NCBI RefSeq assembly: GCF_025399895.1
Contig: NZ_JAODUA010000014.1
Location: forward strand, 124,001-188,000
DNA length: 64,000 nucleotides
Reading direction: 5' to 3'
Source of the DNA: Streptomyces sp. ASQP_92
GTDB taxonomy: Bacteria; Actinomycetota; Actinomycetes; Streptomycetales; Streptomycetaceae
Under the pieces are notes generated by a model that saw only the letters and a list, made by a program, of their open reading frames with translations, was not told where the DNA came from and did no database searches. The translations under genes and the position numbers were made by a program. Below, in pieces: positions 51,202-59,425 of this stretch; position 1 is the first letter of the stretch; the number at the start of each line of letters is the position of its first letter.

Positions 51202-54200
51202 AGGCGCGATTCGCTTCTTGTAACTGGCATGACCCGATTGACCCGGACCGGGTTTTGGGCAAGGAAGTGGCTCAAGCTCATGCCGAGTGGCAGCAGGAGA
51301 TCACCGGCCAGGCCACGCAGCGCAACCAGATCCTCAACGCGAGCACGGACGCCACGAAGGCTCTGCAGGAGGGCTCGTTCAGCCTGGGCAGGATCCTCGG
51401 GCAGTCATGGGTTGCTGACAATGTCACGCGGTGGCAGGACTACTGGGCTCCCGGAGGTGCCGGGTGGGTCGGTGACGCCCCTGCGGTAATCCAAGTCCAT
51501 GCGGCGCAGGGTAAGTGCCTGGACGTCGAGGGTGGCAGCACGGCCAACGGTGCCGCAGTGCAGCTGTGGACGTGCAACGGGTCGTCCGCGCAGAACTGGC
51601 AGCTCGCCTTCGACGGCTCCCACTATCAGCTCCGCAACTCCAGCGGGCCCGGTATCAACCTTCTCGCCAAGTGCCTTGATGTGGCCGGCGGCAAGTCGGA
51701 CGACCGGACGAAGATCCAGGTCTACACGTGCAACAGCTCGCCGGCCCAGCAGTGGGACTTCAACCTGCGCGCCACCTCGCCGCTGAAGAACGTAGGCGCG
51801 GGCAAGTGTCTGGACCTGAACACCTTCGACAATGGCAAGGACTCGTGGCTGTGGCGGTGCAACGGCACGGCGTCCCAGCAGTTCGACGTCAAGCCCACCG
51901 GCCACAACAACAGCGACCAGCCGAACCAGGCCCAGTTCGACAAGGCCAAGGGCCTCCTTACCGGAGCACAGGCCACGGCCAAGCAGCAATTGGCCGCCCT
52001 CAGGGGCCAGCTCGCCGCCGCGCAGAAGGCAGCCGCCGCCTCGGATGCTGCTGAGCAGGCGGCCTACACGATCGCCGATACGGCCGGCGCACCGCGCGGC
52101 CGGGGGCTGCTGGTCGGCCAGCAAAAAGACCAGGTGACCAAGGGTACGGTCGCAGCCCTCCAGGCGATGGTGGCGGCTGCCGAGACCGCCGAGGCCGCCA
52201 CCCGCGCCTCCGCGGCGGACAGCCAGGCCATCACCCAGCGCGCTCTCGCCCAGGCCGCTCAGGTGCAGACCGAGTTCCGCAAGAAGGCTGCAGAGACGGC
52301 CGAGGCGCAGGCCAAGGCCGCAGCCGATGCCGCGAAGATCCACCGCGACAACGCCAAGAAAGACAAGGAGACGGCGCAGGCCAAGCTCGCCGACACCCTG
52401 AAGGCCGAATCCAACGCCAAGTCGGCTGCTGCCGACGCGCACGCCAAACGCCTTGCGGCGGAGGCCGAGTCGGCAACGGCGAAGGCGGAGAAGGAAAACG
52501 CCCTCGCCAAGCAGGCCGAGGCCGCCCAGCACCGGCAGAACGCGCAGACCGAGGCAGGCAACGCCAAGACTGCCAAAGATAAAGCCGAAGCCTCCGAAGC
52601 AACTGCGGTCGACAAAAAGAACGCCGCGGTCACCGCACGGAACAACGCCAAAGCCAAGCGGGACGACGCGTGGGACGCCCAGCAAAAGGCTGACGCGGCA
52701 CGCGCCAAGGCCGATGCACGGGAGGCATACGCCCAGGCGCACGAGTCGGACGATCAAGCCAAGGCATCCAGGGCCGCAGCTAATGAGTCAGCTAACCACG
52801 CCGATGAGGCAGAGGCGGCCGCAGGCCGGGCCCACGCGGAGGCCGACGCCGCCTCCACCGCTGCTGCGGCTGCTGACGCTGCGGCCACCCGGGCCGAGGC
52901 AGCCGCCAAGCGGGCCCGCTCCGACGCGGACGGAGCCCAGGCCGCAAAGGTAAGGGCCGATGCGGCGGTCTCCACCGCGACCAGTGCCGAGGCCGATGCG
53001 ATCGCGGCATCCCAGCACGCCGCCTCCGAAGCCAACAGCGCGGGCAAGCTCGCCGACGAAGCCAAGGAGAAGGCGAAGACGGCCAAGTCCGAGGCAGACG
53101 CGGCGAGCAAGGAAGTCCCCAAAGCCTTCGAGGCGGCGGCCAAGTCAGCTGGCTACGCACACATCACCGCCCAGGCAGCCGAAGATGCCGGCAACGCGGC
53201 CGTGCAGGTGGCGAAGCCGGCCAACGACGCGATCGAACTCGGCTCGCCGTACATCACCACCGACTCGGCCGCCGGCCTGGTCGTCCTGGCCGGACAGGGC
53301 TCAAGGACCATCGCCGAACAGCAGAGAGCTGTCGCCGAAGCCCACGCCAAGAACGCCCAGGAAGAAGCGGCCACCGCCCAGGCACTCGCCGAACAGGCCC
53401 AGGCGGACACCAAGGAGGCATACCAGCACGCGGCCAACGCCGCCCGCTACGCAGCCGACGCACGCGGGTACGCCACCGAAGCGCTCGGCTACGCCTCCGA
53501 CGCCGCTGATGCCGCATCCAAGGCAGCCGACTCACTGTCCCGGGCCATCGAGTACGACCGCCAGGCCACCGAAGACGCAGGCGCCGCCAACACCGCGGCA
53601 GGCACCGCCGAGAGTTACGCCAGGGACGCCCGTACCGCAGCAGACCAGGCAGCCCTCGACGCTACCGCCGCACACGCGGCAGCAGACAAGGCCACACAAG
53701 ACGCCAAGGACGCCCGCGCCGCAGCCGACCGCGCCAACACCGCGGCCGGCGCAGCCGAACAGGCCGCCAAAGACGCCGACAAACTCGCCCAGGACGCGCA
53801 GGCAGCCGCGGACCAGGCAGAGAAAGACAAGAGCAACCAGCAGGTGTCGACTGGGGCAGGCACCGGAGTCGGCGGCACCTGGTGGGTCGTCGAAGAAGAC
53901 AGCATCGAGATCACCGCCACCAAACAGCAGGACCCGTGCGTCATAGACATCGGCTTCCAAGGCTGCACCACCACATTCACGGCCACCTTCAGTGCGGTGG
54001 TCGACTTCTACATGTGTACCGATCCGGACGTTCCGAACACAGCCAGCGGCTGTCCGTCCGAGTCCACCCTGCTCGTCAAGAGCCAGCGCATCTCCGGGCT
54101 TCAGAAGGATGTCACCCACTACTTCTCCAAGCTGGAACTCATCCAGCAGACCCTCGCCTACAAGGTCATCAAGGCGGTCCTGGTCCAGGACTTCGTCGAC

Positions 54201-54845
54201 TGCTGGCACGGCAGCGTCAGCGGATGTGCATGGGCCCTGAGCAACTTCATCCCTGGCAAGGCGTTCGAGAAGGTCATCGAAGGTATCCGGGTTCTAGACG
54301 CGGCGATGACGACCGGAGTCGGAGTCCGGGACGCGTTCACCGCCCTGAAGTCCCTCGATAACATCGACCCCGCAGCCCTGGCGAAGCTTGAGAAACTCGC
54401 TAACGCTTCGGAGAACTTCGCCGCTGCCTGTCTGAAGAAGCCCTCGCTAGCGGCTAAGGCTTCCCTTTCGGTAGCCGTCGCCAGCGGCTGTTGGGCAGAC
54501 CTGACCGGGCCCGGCGAGTGGAAGGCCGAAAACGAGAGTATGAAGGCGGCCGACTTGGCCTACCAGATGCGGATAACTGGGGCTCCTGCGGGCATGGTCT
54601 ACAGACTTGCCGCAGACACCCCATCGGGGTGGGTCAAGTTCGACGGGTTCCGGAACGGAAAGCTGCTTGACGCAAAGAACGGATACCTCGGGTTCATCGA
54701 CCCCAAGACTGGAAAATTCAGGACGTGGTTCAAGACCGCAGCAGAAGAAGCACAGAGGCAGAACAAGGCATTTCAGAGACACGGCATACCCATCGTCTGG
54801 CACTGTTCCGAGGCAGACGCAGTTGCCGCCTTAAGGCGATGCTGA
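51198..54845 (+). CDS. polymorphic toxin, main fragment: ricin-type lectin, coiled coil, Tox-REase-5-like tip
   Basis: 1215 codons, no ribosome site at its TTG, so it is the continuation of the previous fragment; upstream in-frame sequence AEFRIAVEDLKARF joins it. Ricin-type beta-trefoil lectin (GKCLDVEGG, KCLDVAGG, GKCLDLNTF with QNW/QQW/QQF motifs) spans ~51500-51900. An Ala-rich coiled coil of ~630 residues (ADAAA, AKAEKENA type) spans ~51930-53830. The C-terminal domain (GWVKFDGFRNGKLLDAKNGY, IPIVWHCSEADAVAAL) looks like restriction-endonuclease-fold toxin 5. After the stop, another frame gives MLKDEGITSITVVHTP to 54889, the usual toxin end; restoring one A in TTAAGG (54831-54836) joins it. 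Confidence 0.88.
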   Translation: MKARFASCNWHDPIDPDRVLGKEVAQAHAEWQQEITGQATQRNQILNASTDATKALQEGSFSLGRILGQSWVADNVTRWQDYWAPGGAGWVGDAPAVIQVHAAQGKCLDVEGGSTANGAAVQLWTCNGSSAQNWQLAFDGSHYQLRNSSGPGINLLAKCLDVAGGKSDDRTKIQVYTCNSSPAQQWDFNLRATSPLKNVGAGKCLDLNTFDNGKDSWLWRCNGTASQQFDVKPTGHNNSDQPNQAQFDKAKGLLTGAQATAKQQLAALRGQLAAAQKAAAASDAAEQAAYTIADTAGAPRGRGLLVGQQKDQVTKGTVAALQAMVAAAETAEAATRASAADSQAITQRALAQAAQVQTEFRKKAAETAEAQAKAAADAAKIHRDNAKKDKETAQAKLADTLKAESNAKSAAADAHAKRLAAEAESATAKAEKENALAKQAEAAQHRQNAQTEAGNAKTAKDKAEASEATAVDKKNAAVTARNNAKAKRDDAWDAQQKADAARAKADAREAYAQAHESDDQAKASRAAANESANHADEAEAAAGRAHAEADAASTAAAAADAAATRAEAAAKRARSDADGAQAAKVRADAAVSTATSAEADAIAASQHAASEANSAGKLADEAKEKAKTAKSEADAASKEVPKAFEAAAKSAGYAHITAQAAEDAGNAAVQVAKPANDAIELGSPYITTDSAAGLVVLAGQGSRTIAEQQRAVAEAHAKNAQEEAATAQALAEQAQADTKEAYQHAANAARYAADARGYATEALGYASDAADAASKAADSLSRAIEYDRQATEDAGAANTAAGTAESYARDARTAADQAALDATAAHAAADKATQDAKDARAAADRANTAAGAAEQAAKDADKLAQDAQAAADQAEKDKSNQQVSTGAGTGVGGTWWVVEEDSIEITATKQQDPCVIDIGFQGCTTTFTATFSAVVDFYMCTDPDVPNTASGCPSESTLLVKSQRISGLQKDVTHYFSKLELIQQTLAYKVIKAVLVQDFVDCWHGSVSGCAWALSNFIPGKAFEKVIEGIRVLDAAMTTGVGVRDAFTALKSLDNIDPAALAKLEKLANASENFAAACLKKPSLAAKASLSVAVASGCWADLTGPGEWKAENESMKAADLAYQMRITGAPAGMVYRLAADTPSGWVKFDGFRNGKLLDAKNGYLGFIDPKTGKFRTWFKTAAEEAQRQNKAFQRHGIPIVWHCSEADAVAALRRC

Positions 54846-54889
54846 AGGACGAGGGGATCACGAGTATCACCGTCGTACACACCCCGTAA
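54846..54889 (+). other. frameshifted last codons of the toxin domain
   Basis: After the premature stop the alternative frame reads MLKDEGITSITVVHTP (from 54839) and then TAA at 54887-54889. This hydrophobic-VVHTP end is typical of the C-terminus of this toxin family. The true toxin gene therefore ends at 54889. Confidence 0.7.
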
Positions 54890-54985
54890 AGGGGAACTCT
54901 GGTACAGGGATGGTGTGCGCAACCGCGCATACGGTGGCCGCGCACACCATCCTCGGCTGGGACACAACGAGAGGAGAACGACTGT

Positions 54986-55369
54986 ATGGGATATGGACTT
55001 TCCCTGCACCGGTTTGTAAACGGCGAGGCAGAAGCACTGGACGAGCGAGTCATCCACGAAGTACTGGATCCTCATGTCGTGAATGCGGGCCAGAACGACG
55101 CGGAGCTATTGGTCAGGGCCGCTGACGGCGGAGAGGCGGAGGTGGACCTGAGCGCAGACGGCATCAGCGTTCATCGCTTTCCCCCCGGTGGAATCCTGGA
55201 CATCGTGGCTGAGCTGGCCAACAACCTTGGAGCGGCCATCGCCCTCCCGGACGGCATTTTGTTGGGCGCTGAAGGGCAGCGTGCGAACCTGCCTGACGGG
55301 CTAAGGGAGCTGGCCGTCGTCATCGAAATGACGGGTGCAGGCATCCAAAGGGCTCTCGACGGGGGATGA
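54986..55369 (+). CDS. candidate immunity protein for the REase-fold toxin
   Basis: 127 residues, acidic. MGYGLSLHRFVNGEAEALDE, RAADGGEAEVDLSADGISVH and DGILLGAEGQRANLPDGLRE. GAGGAG 9 nt before the ATG; starts 97 bp after the toxin stop on the same strand and ends before a strong terminator. No family recognised with confidence; small acidic protein directly after a toxin gene is the standard arrangement of an immunity gene. Likely binds the nuclease tip. Confidence 0.65.
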   Translation: MGYGLSLHRFVNGEAEALDERVIHEVLDPHVVNAGQNDAELLVRAADGGEAEVDLSADGISVHRFPPGGILDIVAELANNLGAAIALPDGILLGAEGQRANLPDGLRELAVVIEMTGAGIQRALDGG

Positions 55370-55499
55370 AATTCACCGGGACACAGTCCTGCGTCCGACT
55401 GTTCAGCACCCATAGGCCAGCTCCTCCCACCGACGGCCGCCGCGGACGAGGACTCGATTTCGGGATGACCAGCGCACCACGGAATCAGACGTGATCGCC
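55370..55499. other. short gap before terminator
   Basis: No gene recognised between the immunity gene and the hairpin at 55500. Confidence 0.4.
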
Positions 55500-55529
55500 A
55501 GGGGGCCATCGCCTGGCCGATGGCCCCCT
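55500..55529 (+). terminator. strong hairpin terminator of the toxin-immunity operon
   Basis: Perfect 12-bp stem AGGGGGCCATCG / CGATGGCCCCCT with a 6-nt loop, then CTCTCCTG. 130 bp after the immunity stop. Confidence 0.8.
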
Positions 55530-55790
55530 CTCTCCTGTCGACGGTCCGATAGAGCCCGTCTTCGCCGGGAGCCGAGGCAACACGATCCTGTACACGGCAG
55601 CGTTGGCCTGTCGGTCACCAGGGCGGTTGATCCGACGATGGCATCTACGCCTGGAGGAATATTCACCCGGGCTTGCCCGGCACAACGTAGCGAACGACGC
55701 TTCACCTCGCAGGCGGTCCACATCGCCTCCCACGGTGCTCACGGCGCGCTCCGTGACCCGGGCCCCGCCGCAGCCAACAAAGCGGGGTAA
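55530..55790. other. intergenic, no gene recognised
   Basis: 260 bp between the terminator and the Rhs remnant; nothing identifiable. Confidence 0.4.
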
Positions 55791-56100
55791 TGGGACTCAA
55801 TCACCTCGGTCAGGAACCGGACCTCTTCCACCACACCCGGCAACCACACCACCGCAGCCACCTACGACCCGGCCGGTGAGCCGATGACCGCCACCGATGC
55901 GATGGGCCGCATGACCCAGCAGGTCGAACCGGTCTCCGACGGACGCGCCATCACCACACGCTTCGGTTATGACGCGGTCGGCAACCGCACACGAATACAA
56001 CATCAATATTATTGAGGACAATATCTCCAAGCACTGCGTCGTGCATCAAAGCCCGGCTGGTGGTCGAGTGACCGGAACCCCCAACTGTCGGAAGATTTAG
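55791..56100 (+). pseudogene. Rhs/YD-repeat plus toxin-tip remnant
   Basis: Frame from 55791: ITSVRNRTSSTTPGNHTTAA, then TYDPAGEPMTATDAMGRMTQ and FGYDAVGNRTRIQ, i.e. YD repeats with YDPAGE and YDAVGNRT, ending in a TGA at 56013. In another frame from ~55990 a toxin-tip-like end follows: EYNINIIEDNISKHCVVHQS and PAGGRVTGTPNCRKI, stopping at 56098. An internal deletion and frameshift appear to have fused an Rhs core to the last ~35 residues of its toxin. It lies 10 bp before the SUKH gene. Confidence 0.75.
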
Positions 56101-56109
56101 GGAAGTGAA

Positions 56110-56646
56110 ATGACTAACTATCTCACACAAGTGATCCGGCTGCTCGGAGGGGATGGAGATCCCCGCCCCTGCCCCGACAAGTGGCGCGAAATCGAAGCAG
56201 AATATGCGATCAGCCTTCCAGTGGACTATAAGGAATTGATCGAAAGGTTCGCCCCTGTAGAGCTCAACAATCGTCTTTACTTGCATCATCCCGGATTTGA
56301 CTCATGGAATCTTTCACAGTGGATGAGAGAAACCGTGGATGCATTCGAGAATTGCCAATGGGAGGAGGTCACTGCACCCTCTCTAGATGCGGCTGAATTG
56401 TCATTCGGAAGCGGGGGCCTAATTCCCCTGGCTTCGACAACTGGGGGTGAATATCTATTCCTGCTCGCCAGGTCGGACAATGAACCCCTGCTCATCGTCC
56501 ACGTCGGCGACGACGATGACTTTTACGAGTACGACATGGGATTTACTGAGTGGCTCTGCCGCTATCTGTCCGACGAGGAAACGGCCGGGCCGAACAGCAG
56601 CGCCGGATGGGCTGCTCCTGTACAAGTACGCAGGCTTCCGACGTAG
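56110..56646 (+). CDS. SUKH (SMI1/KNR4) family immunity protein
   Basis: 178 residues. REIEAEYAISLPVDYKELIE is the SUKH N-terminal motif (sxLPxdYkxll); FGSGGLIPLASTTGGEYLFL matches the core G(L)IPL..T..Gd.lf; DDDFYEYDMGFTEWLCRYL ends the domain. GGGAAG ~7 nt upstream. AT-rich compared with its surroundings. Likely the preserved immunity gene of the decayed Rhs toxin just upstream; SUKH proteins neutralise many nuclease toxins. Confidence 0.82.
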   Translation: MTNYLTQVIRLLGGDGDPRPCPDKWREIEAEYAISLPVDYKELIERFAPVELNNRLYLHHPGFDSWNLSQWMRETVDAFENCQWEEVTAPSLDAAELSFGSGGLIPLASTTGGEYLFLLARSDNEPLLIVHVGDDDDFYEYDMGFTEWLCRYLSDEETAGPNSSAGWAAPVQVRRLPT

Positions 56647-56768
56647 CGGGGCTTGATGCCCCCCCACCTGCCGCAGCTGCGATTTACGCGCTCGTCTCGC
56701 CCGCCAGAAGGCAGCGCCGGCAGCCCGTGGTGTAGGTATGCGCGTTATGCCCGAAAGGCGGAATCCTG

Positions 56769-57033
56769 TTGAGTACCCATTCTTTGAGTGAGGCCCTGCC
56801 TGGACTGCGTTTCCTGTGGAGCGAGTCGCCCCGACAGGTCGACCGGGATAGAATTACTGCCGATCTGGGTGTGACTCTGCCTGCGGATTATCGCGAGCTT
56901 GCTTTATGAGCTTTATCCACGGTTTTCGATCGGAGATTTTCTCTTCGTCTCCATTCCGCAGCCGGGAGAGGAGCGAGGGTTTAGTAATCCAGCCGTAGAT
57001 CGTGACCTTGCTTGCGAACGGGACCGCTGCTGA
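56769..57033 (+). pseudogene. frameshifted second SUKH-like immunity gene
   Basis: TTG with AAAGGCGG upstream: LSTHSLSEALPGLRFLWSES, TADLGVTLPADYRELAL then TGA at 56907. In the next frame the homology continues ELYPRFSIGDFLFVSIPQPG and EERGFSNPAVDRDLACERD to a stop at 57031. VTLPADYRELA is the SUKH signature. So a single indel near 56900 broke the gene, which is also shorter than the full ~150-residue domain. Confidence 0.65.
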
Positions 57034-57069
57034 GCGGCCTGCATACGCCAAGGTGGCCGTCCCCGCAGA

Positions 57070-57471
57070 TCACTGGCTGGGGCGGGTAATGACGATGTCG
57101 ATGGCGCCTGCGTCCGGCCCTGGCGAGTCCACTGCGACACGCACGTTGTACTCGCCGCGGTCGCCTACTCGATGCACGAAGCGGGTCAGTTGCTCGACAT
57201 CGCCGACTGCGATGCGGCCGTCAGGCAGCAGGAGGGAGCCGTCGAAGACGGTGGTGAAATCCGGGTCGGGCCCTTCGGCCTCCGGCGCTTGGGGCTGCGC
57301 GAAGAGACGCACCTTTATGAGTCCCCTCTGAGCTCGAACCCGAACAGCCACGTGGGTGTCGCAGCCGGCCGCGGGCGCAGACTCCAAAGCGAGGGAGACT
57401 GGAACCCAGTCGGTCGCTCCCAGGTGCAGCACCGGGTGATTCACGTAAATGTCGACTCCGGCGACCTGCAT
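57070..57471 (-). CDS. hypothetical protein of the immunity region
   Basis: 133 residues. MQVAGVDIYVNHPVLHLGAT, then DWVPVSLALESAPAAGCDTH, VAVRVRAQRGLIKVRLFAQP and EQLTRFVHRVGDRGEYNVRV. All-beta in appearance. AGGAG just before the ATG at 57471; longer starts to 57504 are possible. No family recognised; leftward and facing the toxin debris, perhaps another immunity protein. Confidence 0.6.
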   Translation of the reverse strand: MQVAGVDIYVNHPVLHLGATDWVPVSLALESAPAAGCDTHVAVRVRAQRGLIKVRLFAQPQAPEAEGPDPDFTTVFDGSLLLPDGRIAVGDVEQLTRFVHRVGDRGEYNVRVAVDSPGPDAGAIDIVITRPSQ

Positions 57472-57559
57472 GGTGCTCCTCATGCTCGCAATAGGTGCGG
57501 CCACCGTTGATCATCGGCGGGTGAAGACAAACGATCATGCAGTGGCCGCAGGTCACAGA

Positions 57560-57750
57560 GTAGACCCGGCCCGTTGGCAGGAAGCGTTCGAGGCCCTTAT
57601 GGGTCGCATAGCCGGCCGGTTCGCCCGGGTTGAGCCCCGGCGCCGGACCGGACGGCTGGTGCTCGGGCTACTGTCGGATCTGCCGCGCAAGAGCTGCTGG
57701 AGCATCGCCGAGTGGGCCGGGGAGGTCAGCCCGCACGGCGTGTCGAGCGG
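57560..57750 (+). pseudogene. IS701-like transposase N-terminal remnant
   Basis: VDPARWQEAFEALMGRIAGR, FARVEPRRRTGRLVLGLLSD, LPRKSCWSIAEWAGEVSPHG: the N-terminal pattern of IS701-family transposases (RFxRxEPRRRxxxyxxGLL, erKnxWxlAExxGexxPxG). Only ~63 residues survive, no DDE residues. Marks the right edge of the toxin locus. Confidence 0.72.
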
Positions 57751-57942
57751 AGGTGAGAGACCTCCGCCTCCTGGCCGTCGCAGTGGCCGGGTGAAGCTGA
57801 GGGCAGCCTGATCCGGGAGACGCCGGGGAGGGTGGGAGCAGCCCTGACAACGCCGGGACGTGCCGGAACTGCCAGATGGCGCGGGTCCGGCTACTGGACT
57901 TGAATGCGTGAGGTTGGCTTGGTCGTGGTCATCTGTCCATGG

Positions 57943-58857
57943 TCAGGCCGGTGCCTGCGAGGCAGTGTCGCTGCATACGGCCCGGCAGCTGAGGAAGAAG
58001 GCGTCGACGGCGTCGTCAACCAGTTGGGTGTGCGGCCGGGCGACACCGATCTGGCTGGGACTGACGCCCGTCACAGGCCGGTAGACGACGTCCGGGCGCT
58101 GGTAGTAGCGGGCGGTCGCCTCGGGGGTGAGGCTGATGCCATGGCCGTGCGCGATCGCGTTGAGCCATTCATCGGGGTGGTGCGCGACCGCGCCGATACG
58201 CACAGGGTGGCCCTCTCGCTCGTCGGCCGCGAGCCAGTAGTCGCGCCACTCCCCTGACTCGGCGGGGGGCGCCACGAACGGTTCGTCGTACAGATCCTGG
58301 AACCGGATCCGGTCCTCCGCTGCGAGGCGATGCCCCACAGGCAGGGCGATCCAGCGTGGCTCGGTCAGCAGCACCTCGACGTCGAGGTCGCTCTCCGCGG
58401 GCACCGGCAGGCGCAGCAAGGCCACGTCGACCTCGCCGGTGGCCAGCCCGGCGGTGGGGTCGGTCCATTCGGTCTGCCGCATCTGGACCCGCCAGCCGGG
58501 GCGCCGCCGGGCGAAGTCGGCGATGATCGGCTGGGTGTGCTCATTGGCGGCGCTGGCCACGAAGCCGACCCGTAGCGTGCGTGCGGCCCGGGTTGTGGCG
58601 CCCCGGGTGACGCGCAGCGCACGCTCCCAAGCGGTCAGCACGGCGCCGGCGTGGGCGGCCAGAGCCTCACCAGCCTCGGTGGGGGCCATCCCGGCGCGGG
58701 AACGGACGAACAGGTCCGCTTCCAGTTGGGCTTCCAGCTGCCGGATCTGCTTCGTCAGCGCGGGCTGTGAGACGTACAGACGTTCTGCGGCCCGCGTGAG
58801 GTTGCCTTCCTCGACCACCGCCGCGAAGTACCTCAACTGACGGGTGTCGATATCCAT
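57943..58857 (-). CDS. LysR-family transcriptional regulator
   Basis: 304 residues. The wHTH is MDIDTRQLRYFAAVVEEGNL, TRAAERLYVSQPALTKQIRQ and LEAQLEADLFVRS. The effector domain follows, RTLRVGFVASAANEHTQPII and later LPVGHRLAAEDRIRFQDLYD. Diverges from the SnoaL-like/SDR pair with a 106-bp gap and probably controls it in response to a small ligand. Confidence 0.9.
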   Translation of the reverse strand: MDIDTRQLRYFAAVVEEGNLTRAAERLYVSQPALTKQIRQLEAQLEADLFVRSRAGMAPTEAGEALAAHAGAVLTAWERALRVTRGATTRAARTLRVGFVASAANEHTQPIIADFARRRPGWRVQMRQTEWTDPTAGLATGEVDVALLRLPVPAESDLDVEVLLTEPRWIALPVGHRLAAEDRIRFQDLYDEPFVAPPAESGEWRDYWLAADEREGHPVRIGAVAHHPDEWLNAIAHGHGISLTPEATARYYQRPDVVYRPVTGVSPSQIGVARPHTQLVDDAVDAFFLSCRAVCSDTASQAPA

Positions 58858-58963
58858 GCCGCCAGGTTATGGAAGCAGGTATTGGACGACTACAGCGGCC
58901 CGGCGAGATCGTTGATCACGCGACCGGGACAGCCCGGTACCGAACCCGCCGGGGAGAATCCAG

Positions 58964-59425
58964 ATGACGACGAGTGAAGCCGTGTCCGATCCCAAGGTCG
59001 AGGCCATCAACCACTTCTTCTCCGCCTACGCCGCCAACGACGTCGAAGCGATGAGCGTGGTCCTGGCTCCGGACATCGAGTGGACCATCCCGGGCCACCA
59101 CCCTCTGTCGGGCATCAAGCACGGACTCGACGAAGTGGTCAGCTTCTTCGGCCAGCTCGGCAGGGCGGGCTTCCAGGCCGAACCCGTGTTTCTCGGCAGC
59201 AACGGTGAGTACGTCGTCGACGTCCACCGAGGCTGGACGACTCAGGGCGTGGGCCAGGTGGACACGATGTGGGCACTGGTATGGCACTTCGACGCCGACG
59301 GCCAGGTCGATCGAGTGGCCAACCTCAGCGGCGACCAGCACCAGATGGACAACTACGTCTGGGCCAACTTCCCGCTGGCACCCCTTCCAGCCCGCCTCGC
59401 CCGACGACAGAAGGAATCAGCATGA
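58964..59425 (+). CDS. SnoaL-like (NTF2-fold) protein
   Basis: 153 residues. VEAINHFFSAYAANDVEAMS, VVLAPDIEWTIPGHHPLSGI and DTMWALVWHFDADGQVDRVA are the NTF2-like SnoaL pattern. Such proteins act as small polyketide cyclases or steroid-isomerase-like enzymes. ATGA overlap with the SDR gene that follows; both under the divergent LysR regulator. Confidence 0.82.
   Translation: MTTSEAVSDPKVEAINHFFSAYAANDVEAMSVVLAPDIEWTIPGHHPLSGIKHGLDEVVSFFGQLGRAGFQAEPVFLGSNGEYVVDVHRGWTTQGVGQVDTMWALVWHFDADGQVDRVANLSGDQHQMDNYVWANFPLAPLPARLARRQKESA

Noticed and set aside
51405..53946. Long frames antisense or out of frame to the toxin's Ala-rich coiled coil
   Set aside because: Their composition is a by-product of the repeated GCC/GCA/AAG codons; no start or motifs.
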